Assembly: GCA_026874595.1 (NCBI GenBank)
Contig: CM049317.1
Coordinates: forward strand, 58,384,618 to 58,448,617
DNA length: 64,000 nucleotides
Reading direction: 5' to 3'
From: Sipunculus nudus
Lineage: Eukaryota > Annelida > Sipuncula > Golfingiida > Sipunculidae
Shown here: in pieces, positions 45,453 through 58,401 of the stretch
Layout: each line of letters begins with the position of its first letter
How positions within the stretch are numbered: the first letter of the stretch is position 1
Notes under the pieces: model-generated
The model's input: only the letters and a program-made list of their open reading frames with translations
What the model was told of the DNA's origin: nothing
Databases searched by the model: none
Made by a program: the position numbers and the translations under genes

Positions 45453-45455
<3 letters not shown>
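44894..45455. other. AT-rich non-coding stretch
   Basis: I see nothing here to annotate. Confidence 0.5.
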
Positions 45456-45499
<44 letters not shown>

Positions 45500-45523
45500 T
45501 AAATATATATATATATGTATATG

Positions 45524-45571
<48 letters not shown>
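45456..45571. repeat. (TA)n microsatellite with TATG/TTTAAA breaks
   Basis: About 115 bp of interrupted TA repeat. Confidence 0.95.
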
Positions 45572-45575
<4 letters not shown>

Positions 45576-46453
45576 CTCCAGGGGCCGAACATGAATTTTA
45601 TTTAATACAATTAAGGGGTTTGTTTAATCCCTCTGGATTTTAACCTTTATTTATACACGGCAATTGTAATTCGACGTCACATGACGCCACAAGGACAGAG
45701 CAGATCTTGGCATCAGCAATTTTCTGCGGCAACTGCACAATTCGCACAAACAAAAAATCACAAATATGTTTTAAGCCTTTAGTTTCCATGAACAATAATT
45801 ACAATTACAAAATGCTTTTTCCCACCCCACAAATGCTGACCAAACGTGGGCCACACGTAACCCAACTTCCTAATATTAACATATACTTAGCGCTTGTCTA
45901 CTATTATAAGGTGTCGCTGACAGTTAAAGTATATTACGGACTGAGACCAAACTATTTAACATGCACCACCACGCATGCAAAGCAGAAAGGTTACTTTAAA
46001 ATTTACATTTGATGTAATTTGATGTACATTTTTAATGTAAATAACGGTGTAAATGTCTGTAATTAAGCACGAGGCGCTTATTAATACATGTATATGCCAT
46101 GAGGGATCCATGGTCTTTGTAAGATTTGATTGTAAGATTCATGGTTGCACATATGCATATGATATAATCGGTCTTGTGTTTGCAAAGGTAATATGTAACT
46201 TTACAAAGAGGTTTGTAAGTTATTATAGAATATATACAAAATATATATACAGAAATTACTGTCAATCAAGCCGTCAGAATATAAGAATGTAAGGTGCTCG
46301 TTTGATTACAGATAGTAAACTGTTCTGACTGTTACATATAGTATTTTATTGGATGAGACACACGCATCGTTCAACTGATCAAGTGATACGTATATATCTG
46401 AAATAATTTAGGTATATAAGATAAAACATATAATATGTACATACAGTCACACA

Positions 46454-46455
<2 letters not shown>
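45572..46455. other. AT-rich non-coding stretch with ACGTCA motifs
   Basis: CGACGTCACATGACGCCAC near 45,672 holds a CRE-like core. No gene is recognised in the 101-codon frame at 45,707-46,012. Confidence 0.4.
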
Positions 46456-46501
<46 letters not shown>

Positions 46502-46520
46502 ATATATATAATAAATAATA

Positions 46521-46590
<70 letters not shown>
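46456..46590. repeat. (CT)n then (AAT)n microsatellites
   Basis: A CT run at 46,456-46,499 is followed by ATATAATAAATAATAATA and about 24 AAT units to 46,590. They create artificial poly-Leu, poly-Tyr and Arg-Glu frames. Confidence 0.95.
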
Positions 46591-46592
<2 letters not shown>

Positions 46593-47025
46593 TGATGGTG
46601 ATAAGATGCAACACAAGGACAGACTAAATACCGAATAAAAGTGGAATCCCAAGACGTCACATATACAAGGGTGTACGAGTTTTGATTGTTAGAGTAACTG
46701 ACTATATTTTGTTGCATTCAACAGAACTATGGGTTCGCCTGTGTAATTTCTTTTTCTGGGTTAATCTTTCAAGGTTCTAATAAAAATGATCCAAATTGGT
46801 TTTATGATAACCCTGGATTGATTTGGTATTTTGTCTGGTGATATCAGTAATTTTCTAAAATGGAGCACGTAATTATAATAATAATCTATAAGAAATTGAT
46901 TATGTTGCGATTTTGAATACATGTTAGTCAAGATTTTAATGGAATAATTTAACCATTAACATAACCGCTAGTCTCAAAATCCCAATATAAATACTTTATG
47001 ATACATTTCAGGTGACGTGTGCATG
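46591..47025. other. AT-rich non-coding stretch
   Basis: A CRE-like AGACGTCAC lies near 46,653. No gene is seen. Confidence 0.45.
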
Positions 47026-47029
47026 AAAA

Positions 47030-47460
47030 TAACACCATGCAATGAAATCGACATCAACGGACGGCGAAATTAACATCAGCAATGGCATGCAGGTACAGGC
47101 AGGCATGCGAAGCGAAAGCGTCTCCGTCTCTTTCAAGGACAAAGCACGTTTTGTGGAAGGACAACGCAACGCTATTAACAACATTTGAAGAGAATACACA
47201 CTGTTTTATAATCTCTGGGTTTATTTATTTAAAAATACGGCACTTACCCCGACCAGGGAGGCAGGGTGGCTTTTCTTCAACCGTCTAGGTCGCTTCTAGG
47301 CTATGAGACTGCTGAATTCTTCGTTTGGCTGCGCCGCCTTGGAGCCCAGCGCCATGCAGCCTTTCCCCTGACAGCCGCTGTCATAAATTATAATCTCATT
47401 AGTCTCCACTCGCAGAACTCAGTCTCTTTTAAGCTACGCATGGAATGCTCAAATCTGTAA
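47030..47460. promoter_or_regulatory. GC-richer islet with TALE-homeodomain inverted repeat
   Basis: TGACAG-CCG-CTGTCA at 47,369-47,383 is a perfect inverted repeat of the MEIS/TGIF core. It runs straight into TAAATTATAATCTCATTAG, which carries several TAAT homeodomain cores. Upstream, GCGCCGCC and GCGAAGCGAAAGCG patches raise GC well above the flanks. This is what a developmental enhancer might look like. Open frames here show no domain. Confidence 0.4.
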
Positions 47461-48470
47461 TTTAAGAGAATACGAACGTGATTGGCTGACAAGCATTTGA
47501 GAAATTTCTTTAAGTTTACTCAATTGTAATTGCCCTAAGCTGTTTAAATGTATGCAATTAAACTATTACTCTATGTAGAGCCACATATTGATAATATTAA
47601 AATTGAATCGATAAAAGACTAGTGAAGCTAGTAATTACCCGTGGAAGTGTGAACAATGTAACGAACGTGTATGGAAACTGAGAAGGCTTTAAAGTATTTA
47701 TTGAAGGAGTACATTATATACTTTATCAACATCCAGAAATAGGGAAACCGATTTTCATTGTGCAACAAAACCAGGTGTAAGTTATTTCAGTTTGTTTTAT
47801 TTTCTTGTAAAGATTTTTCACTCCCTAGTTTAATCTGTATTTATAGTTTTTTAACCTCGTGTGTCAAATTCGAATTAGTAACAGGTAACAGGTTAAACCA
47901 AGTTATAAATAGCAATATATTTAGTTAAACCTTTACCAAATACAAAAATCTTGAGTAGAAATAACACCTGAACCCTATAGTTTCCTTTTGGAGCAAATCT
48001 TACTCAATTTTTCTTACTTAATTTCCTATGAGGGGGATATAATTTCGTGTGTTGTTATATATATATCATCCTCCATAAATTGCTTCAAGAATTCGACTTA
48101 AAAATAAATATAAACAAAAAAATAAAAATTAAAAGGAATTACTTGACTAAATATTTGCTCTGCAATAACGTTGTGTGGCAAATATTTTTGCTTTAATTTT
48201 ATAATTTATAATAATGGCTTTCATCTAGGTATATCTATACGATACGCATGCAGACTAACAATTCTTAGGGGATTATAGGATTCTGATAAGAGAAACCTGA
48301 ATTCCAGAACAGTTTATATAATTACAACTATCAGTAGAAGTCATTCCCTTATAATCATAAGATTATCTCTGTTTACCGAGCCAGGCATATATATTTGAAC
48401 TAATATTGTATATACTACAATTTGTGTTTAGTAAATATCTCTGCATTTCCACCAAGACATATACATTTGT
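47461..48470. other. AT-rich non-coding stretch
   Basis: No gene is seen. Confidence 0.5.
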
Positions 48471-48474
48471 AAAT

Positions 48475-48475
48475 T

Positions 48476-48508
<33 letters not shown>

Positions 48509-48530
48509 ATATACATATATATATAAATTT
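48475..48530. repeat. (TA)n microsatellite, palindromic
   Basis: TAAATTTATATATA at the left is mirrored by TATATATAAATTTGTA at the right, around TTTATATATA and TACATATA breaks. Confidence 0.9.
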
Positions 48531-49030
48531 GTATGTATGTATTTATAAATCCATGCACACTCCCGTAATTTCTGAAGGGGTGTCAATTTTTTTTTATTTG
48601 TAATTTTTCTAGCGTCAATCAAGCCCTTTGAAGTAAACATTAAAATGTTACAACTGGAATATAACATGAAGCGAGAACTTGTCCGTTCTTTATGACATTT
48701 CCGGCTCACATCTGTCAAAATTGGCCGGTTTATGAGCGATATATAGTAGCTACAGAACCAAAAACCCGTCATATTCTTGTCAGTTCTTTCACTGTGACCC
48801 GGGTACCCAGGTTTGCGTTGACGCTTTTTTTCGTGCGGCAAACAATATAACAGTGAATGTAAAGATATAAAAAGTTGAGAAGCAACTCGGTCCTGCATTC
48901 TGGAACATGTAGTTAATAGATCTTGTGTGTAATAACATGTAATGAAAATCTATTAGTCGCGCTTGCATCTGGCTCATTCAAAGTCATCTAAATTATCACA
49001 GAGAAAGCATACTTCCAGTAATATGTTTAT
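48531..49030. other. Mixed-composition non-coding stretch
   Basis: The overlapping minus-strand frames at 48,428-48,977 resemble no known family. No gene is called. Confidence 0.35.
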
Positions 49031-49039
49031 ATCCCCTCA

Positions 49040-49430
49040 TGACCAATCAGAACTATCCGTTGAATCTGCGACTCGGAAACACAGAAATCAAATTATCCCC
49101 GCTCCTTTTATCTATACCGGTTTTTTATTTTGAGTGTCCCCCCGGTTCCATTGGATTAACTCTCTGTTCACTTATCTGTAGAGTGCCCATGCTTATTTTA
49201 TAAGCACCGGTCCAGCCATGATACGGCATCTGAGGCAGTTTCAGTACAATTTACCTCGATCTGGCACTTTAAATTGGCAGGCATGACACAGAAAGGAAAC
49301 AAGAGTTATAAAATCAAATCAAATATTGACATCCATCATGTTTGCGTATTCAAGATGGCGCTTGCAAGCTGAGGACACGCCTCATTTGTGGAGTCTGCTA
49401 ATAGCGCAGCACGCATGTCACGTGACCGCT
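49040..49430 (+). promoter_or_regulatory. Candidate promoter: NF-Y, YY1-like and CLEAR-type E-box
   Basis: GACCAATCAG at 49,041-49,050 is a full CCAAT box. CAAGATGGCGCT at 49,351-49,362 is a YY1-like site whose ATG opens only five codons before a stop. GTCACGTGAC at 49,417-49,426 is a perfect TFEB/USF palindrome. The segment is less AT-rich than its flanks. If it is a promoter, the direction suggested by the YY1 motif is +. Confidence 0.35.
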
Positions 49431-51035
49431 AATACAGAAGGCCCATTCCTTAAAGTGAAAGGAACAGAAAACTGCCTATACATCAGAGGTCCGACACAAT
49501 TTGATTATTAAGTTGTTAATAACTTGACAAAATATTGCATGAAACTGTAGCTTGTCGCTTTCGCATACTTGGAGTAGTTATTGAAAGCCGATTGTTCTCA
49601 AGTTTGTAAAGCCTTTAGAAAACCTAATATTTCTAACAAAGCGGGGAATGTGCTCGTCTTGAATTAAGGACACCTTAATTAAAGATGCATTGTTTTAAAT
49701 GACGTCCATTCAGTGTATATAATCCCAATTTCAACACAGCTGAGTGATAATCAAAACTATATGGTACTTTTTTCTTAAATGTTAACCTTCTGAAATCTCT
49801 TATGCGAATTTGTCTGGATGCTTTAGTTTCTTTTGAAGCATATGCGCATCTATACATTTAATTATACATTATTAATTCGTTCATAAATAATTGGGGTGCA
49901 TTTGTGTTTTTATTCCTTTAGCTGAATAAGAACTTGCACTTAAATAAAACATTATGAGAAATAAAACAATATATTATAGATGGCTTCTCATGGAACATTC
50001 TTTTTCATCAGTGAACTAGTAAATTAACGAGTATATATGTGTCTGTGATGGCCGATAGATGTTAACCGATATGTGAGACGAATAGCATGACTATAGACCG
50101 CGGATATTTTGTTCCATTGTTTCACTGCTTAATCGATGTCTCCCAAAGAAAAACACAGCGGTTTATCTGTCGTGAAATTTCTTTCAGAAGACAAATAAAT
50201 ATCTTATATGTGATGTTTGTGTATATGTATGTTACATCCCAAATATGTAATTGCTAAAATGTGATAATGTCTATTTCAGCCATTCTGCCCGTTTTATGAA
50301 ATGATCAACTGCTTAAATATGCCCAGTTCATGAAATGGGAATAAATAACTATAAATTAAATTCTCATTGCCCACTTCATGAAATTGGTAACTTAAGCACT
50401 TGATATGTATTTTTCAGACTTAATGAATATTCAAATGTGTAAATGCCAAGTGGGATCTTCTTTATATAAACCATATACATTTTTATTTACAAATTATACA
50501 TATATAGAACATAAAATGTGACACAATGTTTCAATTTATACGTTTGTTTCTCATATGTTAATTATATATACTTTATCAATTTATATGTCAGGTACTTTCT
50601 GTTGCAATTCGATGCCAGATATTAAATTATTTATTATATAGGTAATTTGGTTAAAATATAAAAGTTCCAGTTTAGAAAAATTAATAATTATCAATTTTTA
50701 ATTCGATCTTTATTTTCGTTAGAGAGAAAACAAATCTACTTTATATATGAAGCATTATTCAAGATAAATGTTCAAATATCACTTCTGTCTGTGGCTCATC
50801 ATAGGGTATATATATAGCCTGTTTGTACAAACTTTTAAGAGCATCACTGAACTATATAATTTTCTGCTTAAAGTATATATGTCAAGTATCAGTTGTTGAA
50901 TATATCAATATTAGCATATATAATTACTGTCAATGTTTAATATTGTTTCTGATGTAAGTATAAAATAACTTTGGTCTTAAATTTATTTATCAATCAGATT
51001 TGTTTTTCTCTCTCTAAAATGCAGTAGTACATGTC
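49431..51035. other. AT-rich non-coding stretch
   Basis: No gene is seen. AAATGATCAACTGC and CACTTCATGAAATTGGTAAC near 50,300-50,390 repeat a short CATGAAAT(T/G)GG theme three times. Confidence 0.45.
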
Positions 51036-51038
51036 TCA

Positions 51039-51144
<106 letters not shown>

Positions 51145-53300
51145 GTCACGTTTGGATATCGGAGATTGTATCGTTATTTTAACCGTTTAAACACAAACTA
51201 TTCAACAGATAAATTTAAATTTATTTAATTATTATGTAAATATTACATAAAAACTGATGAATGAGTTAAGTGGATTTAAGAATTAATTCGAATTCTCTAC
51301 TATTCATCAGATACATCAATGAAGCAAAGGTCAAGCTTTGAACTTTTGTAAGTTCAGAGAACCATCTTAGAATGTTCAGTCAAAGAGTCGGAAAGGCGGT
51401 TTGTTTCAGACGAGATTATAACAATGTCAGCATGTATAATACACCAGCGGATTCGCAGTTTCAAAGAAAAGCATTCAATAAAACAGACATTGGGCGTTCA
51501 AACCTATTGCTTCAATTTACATTTCACCTGCTGTCCCTGGACATGTTTGGACCTTCAAATGATCAAGAGGTATTATACAGTGATTAACATTATGGTATTG
51601 TCTGTCACTGCACCTGCATGCAACAAGGGGTGTATGATCAAAGCTAGGAAATTCATTTATTATAATGATATGTGGTGAGGTACATGACGCTAAGCCTATC
51701 CTACCTCCAATTGGTCAGAAGAGTTTTAAGATCGGCGTGCTTGTATAACTATTCCCAGAGAAAAAGAACTGAATTCAGGCGCACTATATCTTGAAAAATC
51801 GTATCTTGCTTTTAAAAATAGTTCTTATATCATTTGACTCATAATTAATGTATATTTGTTGCGTAAAAATACAAACGGCTGTCTCATTATTTTTTTTTTA
51901 TTTTCAGGCATACAGGTGAACTTACATTAAACTTAATTTGAAATATTCAATCTCGCATTGGCGTGTTAAATTCTATAAAAAAAGATATAATGTTTGAATA
52001 GGTCTAAGTATAATGATTTACAATAATTTCATGTTAACATAAATGATCAGAAAGTCTGAAAACACACATTAAATATAAAGTTAATAAATTAACCTTATAG
52101 CATATAAAAACAAGAAAGCATGTTTAGGATACTATTTGTTCTGTTTATCGTTAAAAATTATCCAGGCATCGAACCTTTCGATAATTTAAAAGGAAAATTA
52201 TGCATGAAGTGTATTTATATGCTAATGACTTTTAATTTTTTTGTCGGCTTATAGTTAATTTAAAAAAAAAATAAGTAGTAAAATTTGATTTTCCACCATG
52301 GCACGTGATATACTTATATATAGCAAGATATACACCATTAGGACATTATTATGATATATGTGGAGCGGTCCGTGGAAATGATCGCATTTTAAAATGTTTT
52401 TAAGACCTGTAAAAATGCAAATTGTATGGCATAAAAAAGTAAAGAAGACACTCATATTTATATAAATAGTATATACTATAAGTGATGTACTGACTATATT
52501 CTGGCCCCGCATATAAACACATATTTTTATGTATGCAAATTAATGAAACAATAATAATAATAAGAAGAAGTACATGCACACACACATGTATATACATATA
52601 TATTAAATACAAAGCTCCTGGTGTTTTAGATCTAATAATAATAAAGAGTATAAGATAATATTATATAGAGGGTTTCGTCATTATATTAAATCAATGGTAT
52701 CTGCAAGATTAACCTTTATTATTGTACATAAGATACCGCATTTAAATAGAAGTATAATTAGGAAAATTCAATTCGCACCTTCAGTAAGCTTTTTTTTAAT
52801 TCTATCACATTTTAGAAAAGAATAAAATAAAACAAATAAACATTATTTCCATAGGAAGTGCGACATTTTCTGTGTCTGTACCCTTTCCATTTCCATTTAA
52901 ATAATATTTATTTAACATATGCTTTCGATTAAGTTGAAAGTATATAAATGAAGGATAACGAAGTATACGCTTAACTGATAATGAAATATTATTTCTTTTA
53001 GATTAATTTATATCCATCTAAACAAACTCCAAGCGTTTACATTTTTTTAACACTAGAACAATTCAATATATTCCGTCTGATACCATATAATGTAAAACGA
53101 AAGTTAACTTGATAAAAATGCATACCACTCTTAGAGGAATTATGGTCGGAAATTCTTTCTTTGACTATAATTATATTTTTTTTCAATTTAACATTAAAAA
53201 AAACATATATGCACACGTTTTCTCAAGCTGATTTATTCGTTTAAATTCTTTCGAGTATTCTTTCTCTTTATAATATAATTGATTCAAAAGCCTGTTGTTT
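51145..53300. other. AT-rich non-coding stretch
   Basis: No gene is seen. AAAGGTCAAGCTTTGAACTTT near 51,326 is a short imperfect palindrome with an AGGTCA core. Confidence 0.45.
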
Positions 53301-55131
53301 CCATTCAACATCACTATTTGGATGTTTTTCTGTATACTCATTTGATTGATTATTTATTATTTAATTTATATCATCTAAAGATGAACTATTATATTTATGT
53401 TTTCCACGGGACGCAATTTAAGACACAATCAAATTTTATTCAAATTAATAAGATTGTCTTTAAAAGGTATTTATAATTTAAATTATCAGTTCTATATAAA
53501 TGCAGGTTAATGCTTCTTTATACCTTACCTATAATATTTATGTACACTATACAGACAGACCAAAATGGTGGCAAGTATCTGTTGATTTTTTTTTCTTAAA
53601 TATAATCAATTATGAACGAATTCATTGTGAGATAAATTTACAGTTAAATTCTTTTACGAAAATGGAATTCCGATAACTCACTTGTCACCTTTTATGTTTA
53701 AAAAAATAAACCAATTTTGCAAATAAACAGAATACTTGTATATGAATAATTGTTTGCTATATATAACTAATTATACGTGGAGACAAGAAATTATTCAAAT
53801 TATTGTACCATGGTCGAAATACACGTCTTAATTCTCAACATATAAAAGTATAAGTTTCTGCACGTTTCGGGGGGGCACGTTATCTACAGGATATGGTTTA
53901 GTTCAAAATAAATGACTATTTTCTTTATTTTTGGACCTCCATGCATTAAGACGACTATGATTTAATTTATTACTATTATTATGAGGATATAATTAATTAT
54001 GAAGCCATCCTACTTTGTTAAATATCTTCCATTTGCCCACATAGTTATCAACTTATTAATTCTAAATTAATAATCAATCTTTTATATAATTTGTGCACTT
54101 ACACCATGCAAAGATTCAATAAATAGTTCTTACTAATACGCTTATCGTCGCATGGATTGCAAAATTGCATTTTATTATTTAATTCATTTGATTATTTTGA
54201 GTTTCTGCCAGTCAGTGACCATGTCCACCATATTGACGTAACGAGTCGATGAAAAACACATTCATATAGTATTATTTTTAAAGGGGAATTATGTTTTAAA
54301 TAGGCCAATCAATGATCCTGTCTAATATACTTCTTTCCTTTTACTAAAGTGTTTTAAATGTGTTGCATGGTTATACAAATTCAACACATTTAAGATTAAA
54401 CTTTTACTAATATGATATGTGTTAGGCTAGAAAACGTCATCACATTTTAGAAAGAAATGTCTTTTTTTTGTAAGTTATTTGGTAGAAAAATTAAGGTTTG
54501 TTTAAGATGTAGCAACCCTTTTGAAAAATTTTAAATCAATTCAATAAATACTTAAACTAGACGATGCATATTTCTTTTTACACTTGATACAGTATTTTTT
54601 TTATTATTTATTGGAGACATGTTCATTCATTTTTATATGATATTTTAAGGTTATTTTCAGAGATATTTTTAGAGTACACATTAGTAAATACCAACAAGAT
54701 CATTACAGTAAATTTCATGACAATTTTTCAAATTGTTTTCGTCAAGTTTCCTTTCCAGCTTCAAATATAATTTTTAACTTTTGTTTCAATTACTAACAAA
54801 CAAATAAATTTCATTACATATACCATCATAAAAAACAGTGTCAGGTTTCTAATGATATATATTATCTGGGTCTATTATAAATTTTAAAAGACTTCTGGAT
54901 TTATTTTAAATGAAGTGTTATTCGCCACGCATGGATCCTATACCTGTAAATATTGTAGTTTCCAAAGTACTTTAAGCTAGCTTAATTATGGTTCAATATA
55001 ATCTTAATGTGGCTTTACATTGGTACAGAACCATAGTTTATATTTGTACATATTACATTGTTATGTATACGTATTCATTTTTACTTATAAGTATACCATG
55101 TGATGTATATAATATACACACCCATATATTT

Positions 55132-55135
<4 letters not shown>
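53301..55135. other. Very AT-rich non-coding stretch
   Basis: I see nothing but AT-rich unique DNA. A G run lies near 53,869-53,874. Confidence 0.5.

Positions 55136-55191
<56 letters not shown>
55136..55191. repeat. (TA)n microsatellite
   Basis: A pure TA run of about 55 bp. Confidence 0.95.
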
Positions 55192-55193
<2 letters not shown>

Positions 55194-55975
55194 CTTTTGA
55201 AGTTAAAGGGGAGTCAAGTGCTAAATTTATAACCTTCAATTGTTTACATATAAAAAATTAAATAAAATCAAGAACGATATAAGTAACTGTCGTTTCAAGT
55301 TTCTCATTAAAATTTTGTCGACTTGATCAGCATTTCTGCATGACAATTACATTTTACACACAAAATATGTTGACTTTATTTAACTATTAATATTACCTAT
55401 TAACTTGTAATTCAGTATAATTATTTTGTATATATAATTATTATGTATTCATGCGGGGTATAATAAAATAAGACGGATCTATATTAAAAATTCAGCTTAA
55501 ATATCAACAAAATATTTTTGTATATATTCTGAAAAAAATATGTGAAGTAATTCCATGCATTTAAAAATTATTTAAATGGTTAGTTATTTAAATTATATAT
55601 GTTTATTTTAATTGTTCATACTTACATTTATCTATTACAGTTATGTATTCGAGTGCACTTTACATCCGAGTGCAATGCACATCTTCTTTTTCCTAAAGAA
55701 AATTTGAATGGACATTTTATAGATTATTATGTTAATGTTTAAGTTAATTTATACATGCTTTTACTAGAATGTTAAATAACTATCAGCTCACGATGCCGAA
55801 TTTAAGTTTTAATGATATAGTCTAATTTTGTATGCCTAATAATTTGTTAGTATAGTTCGCGCATGCATATTATAAATCATTATAGTATGTGGCAGAGCTT
55901 TTTTTCTAATAGATGGACTCGGTATGATTTCACTTGAGTCCTAGATCACTGAGCTATCAAGATATTATATTTTAT
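55192..55975. other. AT-rich non-coding stretch
   Basis: I see nothing here to annotate. Confidence 0.5.
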
Positions 55976-55977
55976 AT

Positions 55978-55979
<2 letters not shown>

Positions 55980-56018
<39 letters not shown>

Positions 56019-56045
56019 GGAGAGAGAGAGAGAGAGAGAGAGGGG

Positions 56046-56081
<36 letters not shown>

Positions 56082-56175
56082 TAGAGAGAGAGAGAGAACT
56101 AGAGAGAGAGAGAGAGGGCTATAGAGAGAGAGAGAGCAAGAGAGAGAGACAGGCAGGCAGACACAGACAGAGAGA
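55980..56175. repeat. Compound (TA)n-(GA)n microsatellite
   Basis: A TA run to about 56,014, then about 155 bp of GA repeats broken by GGGGGGG, ACTA and CAGGCAGG units. Polypurine character allows triplex formation. The Arg-Glu and Ser-Leu frames across it are artefacts. Confidence 0.95.
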
Positions 56176-56219
56176 GGGAATTCTAGGCATGCACATGTAA
56201 TTGATATAGTCATATAAAT

Positions 56220-56420
56220 TCTCTGGTAACTGACACTGACAGCTAGGCAGGAGGCACTTGTTAAGTCAGCTGACTCTTGCAAGACTGCGTTGTAGATTTC
56301 AGGGTAAGGTGATACCGTAAACACCCCAAGTCGGCACGTTCTGTGTAAACAACGGCGGCAAAAAGCTGGCGGTGCTTTCTGCCAATGCAAACACAACCAA
56401 GTATACAGAGAGCACTTTTT
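56220..56420. promoter_or_regulatory. GC-richer islet with paired FOX sites and a 12-bp palindrome
   Basis: AGTCAGCTGACT at 56,264-56,275 is a perfect palindrome containing a CAGCTG E-box and MAF-like half-sites. CCGTAAACACC (56,315-56,325) and TGTGTAAACAACG (56,342-56,354) are two strong FOX sites about 27 bp apart, in the same orientation. CGGCGGC and GGCGG follow. This is consistent with an enhancer, and no exon is recognised. Confidence 0.4.
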
Positions 56421-56699
56421 TGCTTTATGTTATTTGCATTCCCTCCGCATAGGGGCGTGGGTCTCCATGACTGCAAAAGTAGTATCATATATACAAGAGA
56501 ACTCCAGCAACCTTGCATACACGTGTATATATATTTTAAATTCAGAAATACAATTTCGTGGAAAATCATTGGCGGGATGGGGGGGGGGGATTATTCCCAT
56601 ATGTTTTAAGTATTAAGAAAAAAATCAGGTCATGCATATCTCACTTTATAATTAAAATCCATATTTACAATGTGCACAACTATACATATATGTATATAT
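56421..56699. other. Mixed non-coding stretch with a G tract
   Basis: A G run lies at about 56,579-56,589. No gene is seen. Confidence 0.45.
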
Positions 56700-56700
56700 G

Positions 56701-56738
<38 letters not shown>

Positions 56739-56754
56739 TGTATATATATACACA

Positions 56755-56810
<56 letters not shown>
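56700..56810. repeat. Two (TA)n microsatellites
   Basis: TA runs at about 56,704-56,735 and 56,758-56,808, with TATGTTTGTATATATATACAC between. Confidence 0.95.
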
Positions 56811-57055
56811 TAAAAATTTGCCTTAATCAAATAAAGATTTGCAACAGGCCTGGATATGTAATTATTAATGATATGCAATGTTGATGAGTTAACACTATAA
56901 TCAAACATTACAATACATCAGCTTTTCGAAAGTCTTTAATTTCTTGGTACGGGTATCAACCAAGTATATGCGGAAAAATGATATTTTCGCTGCGTGAATT
57001 TGTGTCTCACTCGCACTTTGTTTATACATAATGAGTTAAAAAGCAAAGTTAAAAT

Positions 57056-57136
57056 ATATATGTCAAAGACTTGTAAAAATACGTTACGTGCATTTTCCCA
57101 TGAGGTGGCTATAAAGCTACATTTCACAGAAAATCC
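57056..57136. repeat. Duplicated segment, copy 1
   Basis: CTTGTAAAAATACGTTACGTG, TTCCCATG and GGCTATAAAGCTACATT are repeated about 945 bp downstream at 58,013-58,085. Both copies lie beside TA runs. Confidence 0.8.
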
Positions 57137-57540
57137 ATGTCACGATATACGTATATGTCATGATCTCCAGGGCCTTTGTATCACGATTAACCGTAATTAT
57201 ATAAAGTAAATGTATACAAGAAATGGATATTTCATGTCCGCAAAAGGGTTATACAGTATCTTTCTGTATAGTACAAAGACCTCAACTGAGATCACAAAGA
57301 GATGAAATATATAACATCTACATGAGTTTTGTTTTAGAAAATAAATTTGGCATGAAAACATTTCCTTTTATTTAAGTGTGAAGAGCGACCAAAAGTTAAA
57401 AGACTGTAATATCACTATATCTACTAACAATGTATACGTTGTTAACCAGGAACACACTTAAGTTTATAGTTATAGTCGGCTTTCGGATGCTCTGGTGCAT
57501 TTCTCCCATGCATGCTTCTGAATACATTTTAGAAACAAAA
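57137..57540. other. AT-rich non-coding stretch
   Basis: No gene is seen. Confidence 0.45.
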
Positions 57541-57541
57541 C

Positions 57542-57639
<98 letters not shown>

Positions 57640-57682
57640 CAGCGCAGCCAAGGTGGGCCACAGCCCCCCCCCCCCCCCCTTG
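57541..57682. repeat. (TA)n microsatellite and C tract
   Basis: TA repeats from 57,545 to about 57,638 with one TTTA break, then GCAGCGCAGCC and a C run at about 57,666-57,679. Confidence 0.95.
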
Positions 57683-57965
57683 CGGCTCCTCCTGTACATC
57701 CTGTTACATCCTGTACTTCCAACCTCGTCTAACCCTTAGTCTGAAAATGATTACTTTTTTTCTAAAACACAATCATGAAGTCCTGTCACTGGAATCCGCA
57801 GACTTGTGACTTATTTCAGTATAAAGCATTTCACAGGCATGTAATAATTAATGTAATATAATTGTTTATTGATAATTCTATACATTTCATTAGGTTTGAC
57901 CCTTCAAATATGATATGCTTTTATTTATTCATCGTGTATCGGGTAAAACTGATGTGCCGTTTATA
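57683..57965. other. Mixed non-coding stretch
   Basis: I see nothing that I can annotate. Confidence 0.45.
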
Positions 57966-57970
57966 CATAC

Positions 57971-58006
<36 letters not shown>

Positions 58007-58086
58007 GATAAAGTCTTGTAAAATACGTTAAGTGTATGCATATTCCCATGTATATATAGGGGCTATAAAGCTACATTGCATAGCAA

Positions 58087-58143
<57 letters not shown>

Positions 58144-58225
58144 CTCTGGAGAAAAACAACACCAGTGTTATACCGCTCTGGCCTAGTCTGTAGGTCATAG
58201 AGCACTTTACAACGGAGGGTAACAC

Positions 58226-58302
<77 letters not shown>

Positions 58303-58349
58303 AATGCTTCAATTCGGCCTCCTCTTGTCCCTTTTATCATGGCAACGCC

Positions 58350-58398
<49 letters not shown>
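57966..58398. repeat. Cluster of four (TA)n microsatellites with short unique spacers
   Basis: TA runs at about 57,967-58,006, 58,088-58,142, 58,228-58,301 and 58,351-58,397. The spacer at 58,013-58,085 is copy 2 of the segment at 57,056. More than half of these 430 bp are TA dinucleotides. Confidence 0.95.

Positions 58399-58401
<3 letters not shown>

Noticed and set aside
46371-46717. Poly-Leu / poly-Tyr / Arg-Glu frames
   Set aside because: They are translations of adjoining (CT)n and (AAT)n microsatellites.
55934-56396. Long Arg-Glu and Ser-Leu frames on opposite strands
   Set aside because: They are translations of the (GA)n array; there is no protein family signal outside the repeat.
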